DNA of 64,000 nucleotides from Pictodentalium vernedei (taxonomy: Eukaryota > Mollusca > Scaphopoda > Dentaliida > Dentaliidae): the NCBI GenBank assembly GCA_031216915.1, contig CM062292.1, forward strand, positions 207,039,262 to 207,103,261, in the 5' to 3' direction. The notes beneath the pieces are model-generated. The model was not told where the DNA came from, ran no database searches, and saw only the letters and a program-made list of their open reading frames with translations. Positions within the stretch are counted from its first letter, which is position 1, and every line of letters starts with the position of its first letter. This document shows positions 31,164-40,599 of this stretch, one piece after another. Made by a program: the position numbers and the translations under genes.

Positions 31164-31591
31164 TCATTTACTTTTTTTTTTTTTTTGTTTTCCTTCTTCT
31201 TCACTATCATCATAATATATTATAATAACGTTTCCTTTTCTCTCAAATTTCAGCGTCGATTCTTCTTTTTCTTTTTTTTTTCTTTTTCTTTGTGATGTGA
31301 TACGTTCATGGCAACATTTTTGTTTATCCGAATCATAATTATGAACGAATGTTGTGCATCTCTTGGTAACACTCGCATCATTACCATTCTCTTCAGAAAG
31401 TAGTGGTGACTGTGGAAAGCGTCGTCTCATTCTCAACCGTATATCAACCGTATATCCCGCACTTTATCTATCTCTTTCCTTAGATATCCATCATTAGCGT
31501 CTAACCATTTTTTTATTTCTTCGCTCTCTGTCTTGCGATGTTTGTCATTATCGTCAAATTCATCCAGGTAATAAATTCTCCACCTTGTCAT
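31164..31591 (-). pseudogene. Small charged protein broken by an 11-bp tandem duplication
   Basis: ATG at 31591 opens MTRWRIYYLDEFDDN, then ETESEEIKKWLD-like helical sequence, and stops after 52 codons. The + strand has AACCGTATATC twice in tandem (31435-31445 and 31446-31456). Counting only one copy makes the total a multiple of three and puts the first part in frame with the downstream ORF (to 31164), which has RRRFPQSPLLSEENGN, a KRKKKEKEE basic run, NVIIIYYDDSEEE and a Lys-rich end. So a gene of about 138 codons was probably disrupted by the duplication. Unknown function. Confidence 0.5.
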
Positions 31592-31687
31592 CCTGATGAT
31601 AAAATTATTTCTCCACCTTTTTACTAATTTTAAATATATTATTTTATACTTTCTATGATTTTATATATTTTATATAATTTTTTATAT

Positions 31688-32299
31688 TTATAATAACATA
31701 TTCAAAATCGGTATGTTCTTAAACGGCGGATTCTCACCGAGCAACAAACCCTTGCCGAGTCGCTCGACGTTCCGTCCACTCTTCAGATAGAGACCGTTTC
31801 CTCTCAGAGAGTTGCCACCTCTAACGGGTTCTAGATACAATCCTTTACTGCTGTCGTCTACGTGGACGTGACACACGGCTCCTCCCTTCTTCAAAAACAG
31901 TCCGCTGCCACCCATTAATTTCTCAACTGCCGAACTAGCGAGTCCCGTGAGAGCTCCCACACCGAGAGTCTTTCCGAGAAAGGGTAGTGCCTTTGCGGCA
32001 AAGGGTAATGCTTTTGCTTCTATTCCTGCCAATAGCGGAAGAAAACTACCTTTCATTCTCAAATTGTATCTCAATTGAGCGGGACTCATTCTCACCATCA
32101 ACCCTCTTCCATCGCGAATCGCTTTCTCCATCCTTTTGATTTGACTTCTGGTCCAGGCGATCGAATCCTGACCACCTCTCGTCAGATCTTCGTGAGTGAA
32201 TTTGAATCTCACCACCTCGCCTCGAGTTGTTAACGCTCTCTTAAGTTTCTTCTTCTGTCCTGCAGATATGTTCACGTTTTTAACCACGTATTCTGTCAT
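31688..32299 (-). CDS. Polinton core/minor-virion-like protein with GLxL repeats
   Basis: 203 residues, intact. The N-terminal half is basic and helical (SAGQKKKLKRALTTRGEV, WTRSQIKRMEKAIRDGRG). The middle is hydrophobic and Ala/Gly-rich (AKALPFLGKTLGVGALTG). The C-terminal part has four GLxL-type units (SGLFLKKGG, KGLYLEPV, NGLYLKSG, KGLLLGEN). From memory, this mix of a basic domain, amphipathic region and GxGLYL repeats recurs in Polinton/adintovirus virion proteins compared with adenovirus core or cement proteins. The precise role is not established. A TATATATAGATAAC motif lies about 110 bp upstream. Confidence 0.65.
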   Translation of the reverse strand: MTEYVVKNVNISAGQKKKLKRALTTRGEVVRFKFTHEDLTRGGQDSIAWTRSQIKRMEKAIRDGRGLMVRMSPAQLRYNLRMKGSFLPLLAGIEAKALPFAAKALPFLGKTLGVGALTGLASSAVEKLMGGSGLFLKKGGAVCHVHVDDSSKGLYLEPVRGGNSLRGNGLYLKSGRNVERLGKGLLLGENPPFKNIPILNMLL

Positions 32300-32440
32300 A
32301 ATTCTGTTTGTTTTTTTAAATATATTTACTTCAATTGTTTCTTGTTTAATAATTATATTAAAATAATTTTGTAAAAATTAATATTACCGTTTATTTTATT
32401 TTTGTTATCTATATATATAATTTTTTTTTTTTTTTTGCTT

Positions 32441-33196
32441 TTATATTTCTCTTATGTGAAATCGTATCGTCACTCTCTCTCTGCGAAGATCTAACAGTTC
32501 ACCATTTTGATCCATCAACATGGTTTTGAGACTATACAACGTGTCTAAAATCACTGGTAGATAAACTAAATTTCGAGGTCGCTCCACGCTCTTATAACCC
32601 AGCGACACATTTGGAAAGAAGGAATAGATCGTCGGTTGAGCGCTACCATTCACGTAGCTTCCAGCAATCACGTCCACATTCACCAGAATGCTATTGACAG
32701 CGAGAATGTCGACCGTATTTTCAGATGCTGCGTGGCCTCAATACATCTTTCGATCGAATCCCAACATCTTGCCTATAGAATCGTCTGTGTTGAAATCCAC
32801 ACGAAAATTATCTTCCAAATCCAACATCGTCTGTAAGGTATTAGGATTGGGAGCGAGTCTGATCTTGTTGCTTCCCTTTCCATCCGTCTTCATTCGCGTC
32901 TGAATGTAATGGTTCAAATCGTCTATGTCATAACTCCCTTTGGGAATTCGAATCTCCAACCAATCCGTTCCGTCGGAATACTTGAACGAGTTATTGTTTT
33001 CGGTGACGTTGGGAAAGGAATAATAAGTCTCCAGATTCACCAACGCCATCTCATAACTTTTCTCTCTATTCAATTCGATGGAAGGTTCGAATTTCGTAGC
33101 GAATCGAGTCGAATCGCCACTCACCACGATTTGAATGGATTGTTTTGCAGCCGTATTCTCAGCTATCCGTTCTAACAATTCTCCATGTTCGAACAT
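32441..33196 (-). pseudogene. Polinton minor capsid (penton, single jelly roll) with an in-frame TGA
   Basis: 251-codon frame with TGA at 32738-32740. The N-terminal part has IQIVVSGDSTRFATKFEP and LNREKSYEMALVNLETYYSF, ending LGFDRKMY. After the stop come a VDILAVNSILVNVDVIAGSY strand pair, YSFFPNVSLGYK, a VERPRNLVYLPV motif and the C-terminal strand. These features match Polinton penton-like proteins that occupy the five-fold vertices. It lies next to the packaging ATPase, as is usual for the morphogenesis module. Confidence 0.9.
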
Positions 33197-33254
33197 TATA
33201 TTTTAATTTTATTTTTTTTATTCAAAACTAATTATTTGAAGATTCATTATTTTT

Positions 33255-34079
33255 CTAATTTTTATTTTCATGCTCTATCTTATTATTATTACCATCGGAA
33301 ACATAAAACTCGTCGAATCCGCACCGATATTTTCCGCGATTAAATTCCCTCATCAAATCGATCACGATGAAATTGTAAAGTCCACCATCCCAAACCCTCT
33401 TGCAGAATCTCCTGAATTCCGCAGCACTCATGTCGTTTGCGACGTGATCGCCGTAGATGTGATTGAGATTCTTGAGATCCTGGCGAAAGAGACATAGAAA
33501 ATTAGCGTTCTCCCTTATCGTCTGTCTGGGCAATCGAAAATAATTCTGCGACAGGTAGAAACAGTCCACGTTGCTGTGTCGACCCCTAACGTAATACGAT
33601 TCGCATCAGTTCTGTCTCTCCAAAAGCAGATCGTCGAAAATCATGAGATTCTTATCTTCCGATTTCAGTTCTATAGGATCCGGAACGTCGCTAGCGTTCT
33701 CATAAAATCGACACTCGACATTCGAAGATGCATTTCTCTTCATCAGCTCCGTCGCCGCGCCGTCCAAAATGGTCGAGAGCGGAGCTCCACACTTGTCGAA
33801 TTCCTCCCTACTGTCAAAGATTCTGGCTATGACGTCCTTGGGCAATCTGCGATCCATGCACTCTCGAAGCAATCTGTATTCGGGTTGAAACAAGCTCTTG
33901 CCAAACACGAACAATCTGTCGTAATCCAACCAGTCGGGTCGGGACAACAGATTCATCAACAGATTGGTCTTTCCACAATTCGATTTTCCCACTATCAAAC
34001 CTCTTATGCTCTTGGGAAAGAACTCGTTATTCGACCTCTTGGTCGCTGCGTCGTTCCAAGACATATCTTTAATGTTCAT
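33255..34079 (-). pseudogene. FtsK/A32-type genome-packaging ATPase with an in-frame TGA
   Basis: 274-codon frame with TGA at 33606-33608. Walker A is GKSNCGKT (residues 31-38) after IRGLIV. Walker B is LMIFDD (145-150), followed directly by the stop at codon 158. Downstream the frame continues with HSNVDCFYLSQNYFRLP (sensor-like), IRENANFLCLFRQD and a C-terminal helical part. The enzyme pumps DNA into preformed capsids using ATP. Length and motif order are typical. The stop removes the arginine-finger half of the fold. Confidence 0.93.
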
Positions 34080-34184
34080 CTTTGTTTTATTTTTGTTTGT
34101 TTGTTATTTTAGATTCTTTTCAAACACAAATTTTTTTTTATGTTTTTCAAACTCTGTTTTAATGTTATTATTATTATTATTTAT

Positions 34185-34565
34185 TTATATCGCACCGTCG
34201 CGAGTTCTCTTCAATCCGGATCCACTCGTCATTTTGACTAAATCTTGTATGGGCACCACGGCATCCTTAAAATCTTTCCAATTTTCCGACGTTCGCTCTA
34301 GCGCAGCTCGCTTCGCCGGCGGACTGATCAACTTGTTGATCAACGCGTTGGCTGCCCTCTTGCCAGCCACAGAACCTATCCTACCACTGGCTTCGGAAGC
34401 GGCTTTCTTACCAGCATCCAAAGCCATCTTCTTACCGACCTCAAACGCGGTCGATGCGAGTTTTCTACCCGCATCGCTCGTGAACGCTCGCATTATAGAA
34501 TCGACGATGCCAGAACCGCATTGAACGTAAGTTCTGACGTATCCCCTGTTCTTTATCACCAACAT
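34185..34565 (-). CDS. Small basic Ala-rich virion-associated-like protein
   Basis: 126 residues, intact. It contains CGSGIVDSIMRAF, then a long Ala/Gly/Lys helix (GKKMALDAGKKAASEASGRI), NALINKLISPP, and a C-terminal SGSGLKRTRDGAI. Position between the ATPase and the 302-residue protein, basic charge and amphipathic character fit a small core or membrane-lytic virion protein of Polintons. No specific function can be assigned. Confidence 0.6.
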   Translation of the reverse strand: MLVIKNRGYVRTYVQCGSGIVDSIMRAFTSDAGRKLASTAFEVGKKMALDAGKKAASEASGRIGSVAGKRAANALINKLISPPAKRAALERTSENWKDFKDAVVPIQDLVKMTSGSGLKRTRDGAI

Positions 34566-34727
34566 ATTTTATTTTTATGATATATTTATTGTTTTTTTCA
34601 CTGGTAAATCGTTTTTGCCATTTAAATACTTTTATTATTCTAGTGTAAGAATTTACTGTTTTATTTTTTGTTTGTTTGTTTGTTTTGTTTGTTTGTTTCT
34701 CTCTCTCTACTTATTATTATATACACA

Positions 34728-35636
34728 TCAATCCTTCAATTCGTTCATCAGCCTTTTATACTGGTTTTTATTCAAAACCTTCAGCCTCAACAATTCGTCA
34801 GATACGGCAACTATCTGATTATCTAATCCCGTGTTACCAGCCCGTCTGCTCCCCATCAACAAACTCAATCTCTGAGACAGAGCGTCGGGATCGCTCGGAA
34901 GAAAAATAGCGGTTTTCAGCCCTTTGCCGGTCACCGATTCGACGAACTTCTTATGCGCATTCCATATAGGTTTCACGACTTTCGTCCACTTGTAACCTCT
35001 GCTGGCTTTGGGTCTCGTCTCTCTGGCATCGTTATTTCTCTTCATGGCGTGAGTCTGGACTAGAATGTCACCGTAATTGTCGAAATCCTGTTCCGTGAAA
35101 TCTCCAGGCTTGTCGTAAAGAAGCAATCTCCGCAGACCATCGGTTACTTTATATTTATTCGAACCCACGATCAATTCATCATCATCCATTTCCACCTCCG
35201 TATCACCTACAAAAGTTCTACCCTCAGAATCCTTATAAATTCCATACGACTGATCTCTCTTACCGCCATCATCATCGTACGATGCGACGCTACTAGTAGT
35301 GATAGTCGAAGCCGTATCATCAGACTCGCTCATATCTGTTTGAATTCCCGTGGGAATGTAATCCGGTGTAGATTGAACGGAATACCGATTTCCAAAAATA
35401 GGAGGCAACGAACCCATTCTCAAAGAACTCTCCTTTATGGGTCTCAATTCTTCGACTATCTCCTTCCTGCTTCGCTCTTGACCCTCCGTCACAGGTTTAA
35501 ATATTTTTGTGGCTTTGCGTCTGAGTTCCATCTCACCGAGACGTCTGCTCCTATCAGCTGACTGAATCGCCTTCTTAGCACGTGAATACTCGCCTAAAAT
35601 TCGATCTCGGCGTCTAGGATCCATCTGGAAAAACAT
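34728..35636 (-). CDS. Polinton-conserved 302-residue protein of unknown function
   Basis: Intact. The N-terminal half is charged and low in complexity (RRRDRILGEYSRAKKAI, STITTSSVASYDDD). The C-terminal half is the conserved part: QSYGIYKDSEGRTFVGDTEV, a TDGLRRLLLYDKPGDF segment, NYGDILVQT, SRGYKWTKVVKPIW, KGLKTAIFLPSDPDAL, RRAGNTGLDNQIVAVSDEL and YKRLMNELKD. I recognise this combination (GLxxLL, SRGYKW, GxGL, LPSDPxAL, AGNTG) from the right-hand gene of many Polintons. It is often adjacent to the capsid module, so a virion role is likely but unproven. A second possible start is MDPRRRD, four codons downstream. Confidence 0.8.
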   Translation of the reverse strand: MFFQMDPRRRDRILGEYSRAKKAIQSADRSRRLGEMELRRKATKIFKPVTEGQERSRKEIVEELRPIKESSLRMGSLPPIFGNRYSVQSTPDYIPTGIQTDMSESDDTASTITTSSVASYDDDGGKRDQSYGIYKDSEGRTFVGDTEVEMDDDELIVGSNKYKVTDGLRRLLLYDKPGDFTEQDFDNYGDILVQTHAMKRNNDARETRPKASRGYKWTKVVKPIWNAHKKFVESVTGKGLKTAIFLPSDPDALSQRLSLLMGSRRAGNTGLDNQIVAVSDELLRLKVLNKNQYKRLMNELKD

Positions 35637-36016
35637 CTTTCGTTTTAATTGTTTTTATTTATTTTTCAAAATTAAATGTTTAATTATATTTTTATGTTTT
35701 TGTGTTTTAAGTAATAAAAAAAAAACTCTTTCCTTCTTAATATAATAATCTGAAAATATTCACATCTCAAACTGACTGTGTTAATTGAAGTTTAAAAAAA
35801 TATGTTTAAACAGTACATGACAAACCGGTTTCTGATTTAACGCATTTTGACAGCAGTGTTTACATTTTGTCAAAAGATCTTCATTCATTCACACATCAAT
35901 TCATCGAGTGTCGAATTAAGAGAGAATCCTTTGATGACTGCGATTGCTATCATGAATATATTAAAAATTTTACCACTCAAAACCTAATTGAGCGGAAAAT
36001 GCGTTTTAAACATTCC
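35637..36016. other. Non-coding between the last gene and the right TIR
   Basis: AT-rich leader of the 302-residue gene, then unique sequence. A 74-codon ORF entering the TIR (35867-36091) begins with a non-ATG codon and ends inside the repeat. I do not regard it as a gene. Confidence 0.6.
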
Positions 36017-36510
36017 GTGGGGAATTCCCCTAATAATGTCATAAAATGGGAAAAACCCACCGCCTCAAAAAAAAACAAGGGAGAGTTCTAAATCATCTGT
36101 ACCAACGCAATTGCGGGTTCTGAATCGCTGATTTAGAGTCCCCAAAACTGTTTTTTGCGTTTTTACAGATGATTCAGAATCTTTTGCTTTTGCTCGCGTT
36201 CGCCGACGATGGATCGGTGGTCTGATCTTGCGATGGGAACGTTGAGAAAAATTACGTACAAGATAAAAGTGAACTGTACGATTTCACCCTTTTTTAAAAA
36301 ACGCGCGCTCACCACGAGTATTTGAACGTTAAAAGCGCGATCTAGGAGTCACGACTGTACATGGGAGGGGGGGGGGGGATTCAAGATCATGTACTGTTTT
36401 GTGAACAAGCGTGTGATTTAACACTGAATTCCACGTTGGTGAACGCATCGTGTGCGTATGTTGTACACGTACATGTACAAGTGATAGTATATCGGCCTTT
36501 ATTACCTACT
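36017..36510 (-). repeat. Right terminal inverted repeat of the Polinton
   Basis: The reverse complement of 18408-18914. It ends CTTTATTACCTACT. It differs from the left copy by a few substitutions (for example around GCGCGCTCACCACGAG) and by the shortened G-run at 36367-36378. Confidence 0.95.
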
Positions 36511-36516
36511 GGCATC
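36511..36516. repeat. Right target-site duplication of the Polinton (GGCATC)
   Basis: Identical to 18402-18407, directly after the last base of the right TIR. Confidence 0.93.
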
Positions 36517-37286
36517 ACAAATGACACTTCGTTCCCCTCAAGGGACAATATGAATCTTTAGACATCACCCCGCCAACTGTATAGCGTCTTTGTTCGGCGA
36601 TTATCGACCAGCCTCCACCATTATTTCTACCCCCTCCCCCCTCCCCACCCACATCATTTGCATTGGTACACGTAAAGTATGTTAGAAACGAATACCCGAG
36701 AGTTTCTTGGTCACAGTTCTCGTAAAGTAAAGTCTTTTCCGTTGGTTCATTTCTGGTGAAAAAAGGCACGCGCTGCCCCCTTGGCCTCCTAGCCTCACGG
36801 CAAGGGGTTAGCTTTCCCTATGCCCACCCCCTCATCCCCACTTTCGACACCCATCGCCCTTGATTTTATATTATACACGAACTATGTCATGTTCGGGTTT
36901 GAATTATTTTCTGATATATTTTATGTTCGATTGTTTACAATTTCCGCCCTTTTGTCGTATTATTGTAGTTATATTTTTAGATTCATTTTCATAAATTGCA
37001 CCCTGGGAAAACAAAATCTACAAGTATTTAGTAGATTAGTAATCGAAATTTACAAGAAATTCTAAGTTTGTAAGCGACTAGATTCAGTGTCATTCTTGTT
37101 TATTTATTTGATAAGATTTTCTTTCCCAGAATTGCCCAATTTTGAGCTAGGCTGATATGACTTTATACTCGACTGCCGATATAAACCAAGCTAGAGTTGT
37201 CACCTTTGATCACATTTATCGTTTGAGTGTCGATCAGTTCGGACGCTCAACTGGATTCTCCGTGAGCACCACTAAAACACAGCATA
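36517..37286. other. Intergenic, no gene seen
   Basis: It contains a C-rich patch near 36630-36655. No recognised repeat and no domain. The stretch before 37287 may be the leader of the following ORF. Confidence 0.5.
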
Positions 37287-38288
37287 ATGAATCTACCGCA
37301 GAAGTTACTGGACATGTTAGCATGTCTGAATGTGGGTAACACCAGAAACTGGACAATCCATGTTTCTGGTGCAAACTGTCAGGTGATATTGGACTTTCCA
37401 ATATCACCTGGAAAGGCTCCAACAAGGAAGCCAAAGAAGCCTGCAGCCAGACGACCGGCCTCTCTGGAGAGTGGTAGCACCTTTGCCAGGTCGGGCCCTG
37501 GTCCACACCCAGAGAACGCTGAGAAAACCAAGAAGAAGAAAAAGAAGAAAAGCCCGTCCTCAATGCGCCAGGATGCCAAGCGCTCAGAGGACTGGAAGAA
37601 AAAGAAAGCAGAAGAATCCCGCAAGGAGAAGGAATGGGAGATGGTAATCCACGCCTCTAGCCCGCCGGAAAAACCGCCAGCAGACCTCACCGATACATCA
37701 AACATCTCTCTCTCCAGTTCCGTCTCCAGCCTGGACCCCCAGGCTAAACAGGAGGATGATGAAGAAATGAGTAAGCTTGCCCACGAACTGGAAAAACAGA
37801 TCGCGGGCACCGAAGAAGAGCTAGATCAAATTAAAGAGCTCATGGGAGTAGCCAAGCGTGAAGCCATTCTTAGAAACGAGCGCATAAAGGACATGGAAAA
37901 CAAGACGGCAGAACTTCGGAAGAAAACGACGACAGTAGTTTCAAACGCCGCTTTAGCAATGGCACTCACTTGCTCAAAACAGGACAAATACCACGATACC
38001 ACAGCCTCCATCGCCAATAGTCAAAATATCGCCATCTCCACCTCCAAAGAAGAAACGGAGGAAGCAAAAGAAATAGGTAGCAAAACCTACCGAGCAGCCA
38101 CCAGTCCATCACGAGCGGTAGGGTACAAGCAATATAACACAGACATCTATCCACTTATGGGATGCACGTCGCATCCCCAAGTGCAGATTCTTTCTCAGTC
38201 GCCTTTGATACTTAGCCTCCTGTTACCCTTGATGCTCACTAGGCGCAGCCATTTAGTTTACTCGAAATCGTTGAAAGCAATCAATTAG
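37287..38288 (+). CDS. Lysine-rich coiled-coil ORF, possible retroelement ORF1
   Basis: 333 residues. The N-terminal about 40 residues (LPQKLLDMLACLNVGNTRNW, then TIHVSGANCQVILDFPI) look like a small folded module. There follow a Pro/Lys-rich linker with KTKKKKKKKSPSS, a Ser-rich segment (NISLSSSVSSLD) and a long heptad-like coiled coil (EMSKLAHELEKQIAGTEEEL to about residue 220). The end (after about 290) is hydrophobic and may be read-through of non-coding DNA. Small module plus basic linker plus coiled coil resembles ORF1/gag-like proteins of non-LTR retrotransposons, but no zinc knuckle or RT follows. Host gene exon is an alternative. Confidence 0.4.
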   Translation: MNLPQKLLDMLACLNVGNTRNWTIHVSGANCQVILDFPISPGKAPTRKPKKPAARRPASLESGSTFARSGPGPHPENAEKTKKKKKKKSPSSMRQDAKRSEDWKKKKAEESRKEKEWEMVIHASSPPEKPPADLTDTSNISLSSSVSSLDPQAKQEDDEEMSKLAHELEKQIAGTEEELDQIKELMGVAKREAILRNERIKDMENKTAELRKKTTTVVSNAALAMALTCSKQDKYHDTTASIANSQNIAISTSKEETEEAKEIGSKTYRAATSPSRAVGYKQYNTDIYPLMGCTSHPQVQILSQSPLILSLLLPLMLTRRSHLVYSKSLKAIN

Positions 38289-38607
38289 TAAAAATGGCTT
38301 TACCAGCTAAAAGGGGGTAGTTTTTGTATGTTGAGGAATTAATGATGGCAATAAGTAAGAATTAGGTGGATGAAGAGAGCTGTACAGAAAATCCATCGCA
38401 AACTAAAATTCTAAGTCGTCGTAAGCGGAGATTCGTTGAAGTGGGAGAAGAGGTAGTTTAGCAATCCAAGCCTCGTGGAAGCCAAGATGTTCAGATCACT
38501 TGACTAGGATTAGGAGAAGAGGAAACTTTGTGAGAAGATTGAGAAACAATAACGCTCTCAGAAAACTGTAACAGATCTAAGAAGTTTTTTTCATTATTTG
38601 TTTTGGT
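38289..38607. other. Intergenic, no gene seen
   Basis: Purine-rich sequence downstream of the coiled-coil ORF, with no features recognised. Confidence 0.5.
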
Positions 38608-38856
38608 TTAACCCTTTACCCAACGCAGACGATATCAAAATTTATTATTTTAAATACCATTTTTTTAAATTTTTCAAAAAATTTCAACAAAACCATATCA
38701 TGTGACCCCTCGTTGGAACGAGCTCGACGAGCTCGTTCCAACGAGGGGTCATATGATATGGTTTTGTTGAATTTTTTTGAAAAATAATATTTTTTCAACT
38801 GCTGAATTTGCATATTACGCGGGCGGATGCGGGCGATTCGTTGGGTAAAGGGTTAA
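38608..38856. mobile_element. TTAA palindromic MITE, subfamily B
   Basis: TTAACCCTTTACCCAACGC to GTTGGGTAAAGGGTTAA. It has a nearly perfect internal palindrome centred on the GAACGAGCTCGACGAGCTCG core and arms with CCATATCATGTGACCCCTC. Confidence 0.88.
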
Positions 38857-39093
38857 CCCTTTGAACTCGTAAGACCGATTTTAGGTCCAAGGCATAAATT
38901 TCGACCCATTTTTGTCTTATTGTAAGAGATCTATATACACGGGGCACTGATGATAAAATAATAATTGCCAGAGGGCTGCAGACTGCAGTTATTATTTTAT
39001 CCTCCCTGTTTTTTTTTATATTGGACTGCCTATCTCACTATAAGTGTACACAAAGACGACACCATCCCAGGAAATAGGGGTTTAAAGGGTTAA
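38853..39093. mobile_element. TTAA MITE of a third type, abutting the previous one
   Basis: TTAACCCTTTGAACTCGT to GGGGTTTAAAGGGTTAA, sharing its left TTAA with the neighbouring element. An internal hairpin lies around GATAAAATAATAATTGCC and CAGTTATTATTTTATC. Confidence 0.65.
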
Positions 39094-39104
39094 AGAGGTT
39101 ATTA

Positions 39105-39245
39105 CTCAGTTAGTTTCATATCGGCCGAGATATCAGCCAGAGATAACAATATATCAACCTTTGACGTTAGGTCTCAGGCTGATATGAAGCTACATCGGGC
39201 TGATATCTCGGCCGATAAGAAACTAACCAAGCAGAACCTCTAATT
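39105..39245. repeat. Inverted-repeat element (GGCCGAGATATCAGCC)
   Basis: GTTAGTTTCATATCGGCCGA and a near-complement TCGGCCGATAAGAAACTAAC enclose about 70 bp. Related phrases occur at 54604-54640. Probably a small MITE. Confidence 0.65.
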
Positions 39246-40599
39246 ACAATAGTTTAACCCGCTGTGCGGTGGTTGAGGTGGGTGTTCGTCACAGGTAACA
39301 AACTCGTATATTTCAAAGCTTTGCATCCAAGCGCATTTAATAGTCAGATATGTCTTACATAACGTTTACTTGTATATGTGGTAGTTAACAGCGTCTGCAC
39401 ATTCACCCTGAGATTTGTAACACCCGAGCTAGTTTGTACAGTGTCCCTGTACGAAACTGAACATCACTTGAAAGAAAAGAAAATACATGGCAAATTTTCT
39501 GCTAATTGACCACCTGGTGTTAACCGGTTGGTTTGCACAGAAGCTTCCCAATTTTTCACTTTCATTTGCGACCTTAAAGTGAGTAGTTCAGGAAGTCCTA
39601 ATGCTATTTTGTCCGTTCGTGCTCCCTTCGTTCATGACTAAACGTTCAAAAATTGGAGTTTGGATCATCCTTACATTAGTGAATGAGATTCAGGACGAAG
39701 CTTCTCGAGAAGTTGCCCTTATTTTCCCGCAGATTGTCAGTAATTGTCGATTCACCTTGCTTGGCAATAGCGATACTTAACTCGTCCCATTATACACCTC
39801 TCATTAAGGACAAAACCTCAATATGTGACTATCAAATACACATACGAACCTTGTTCCACATATCGATCGAACCATGTCATAATCTTTTGATTTTGGATAT
39901 TTTCCCGTGACGAGCAGATCCTAAAATATAATATATATATATATTTTTTAAAATATAATATATATATATATATATATACATATATCATCAAATAATATAT
40001 TTATATTTGTTAAAATTGCCGTAATGCTCGGGAAATGACACCCATCGGAGCGACTTTCATTTTCGGCTACTCTCAATTGCGTTGGAATGCCGTACATACC
40101 CCAACAAAGTTCCCTCACCTCCGACTGGTTCGCAAAACCTAGATGACCGATAATAAAAAGGACACCTCTAATTTCATCCCACGTCTTTGTGTAAACACAT
40201 CTATCTCTACCACACAGCAATCATATTTTTCTCATTCCTCGCTACAACAAAGTACCCACCCCCCCCCCCCTCTCCCACACACACACACACACACACACAC
40301 ACTTTCACATCACTACCTCACATCAACAGTAGTGAAATTTGCTTGTGGCATATTTGCGATAGTTTTGGTGGATATGATTGAGGACTGTATTGAGATGGTC
40401 CCCAGTGTTTACATTAGCTCTGTTGACAGGCAGACTTCGTGACAGTCATGGAAAGCATGTACCCCTTGATTTTCATGATGTTTTCGTGTACTGTCTACAT
40501 GTACATGATATGTGTAGGGTATTCAATCTTCATTTCAACATAAATCCTTGTGAATTAATAATTGTATATGGCAAATGCAAATGTAAGAAGACATTTGTC
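39246..40599. other. Intergenic, no gene seen
   Basis: AT dinucleotide runs at about 39929-39978, a C-run at 40259-40270 and (CA)n at about 40276-40302. No coding sequence supported. Confidence 0.5.

Larger units (their letters stand above)
18408..36510. mobile_element. Complete Polinton/Maverick element (18.1 kb)
   Basis: Bounded by inverted repeats of about 500 bp and a perfect 6-bp target duplication. It encodes the diagnostic Polinton set: RVE integrase, adenain-type protease, family-B DNA polymerase, FtsK/A32-type packaging ATPase, double-jelly-roll major and single-jelly-roll minor capsid proteins. It also carries a PLA2-like protein, a TFIIS zinc ribbon, a fibre-like protein and several small proteins. 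Genes are arranged as a rightward left-hand block, a leftward right-hand block, and an inserted + strand pair upstream of the polymerase. Coding sequence is CpG-rich compared with its AT-rich intergenic spacers. Scattered in-frame TGA codons and single-base frame breaks show it is an inactive, fairly recent copy. Confidence 0.97.

Noticed and set aside
19247..33608. TGA read as an amino acid (code change or selenocysteine) in the Polinton
   Set aside because: Kept only as an alternative. Seven genes of the element have no internal TGA, the capsid stop is TAG, and frameshifts plus a CpG-type missense change argue for decay.
33576..34112. 178-residue plus-strand ORF over the ATPase
   Set aside because: Antisense shadow; the minus strand has clear Walker A and B motifs.
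35867..36091. 74-codon ORF entering the right TIR
   Set aside because: No ATG at its start and it ends inside the repeat; the left TIR has no equivalent gene.
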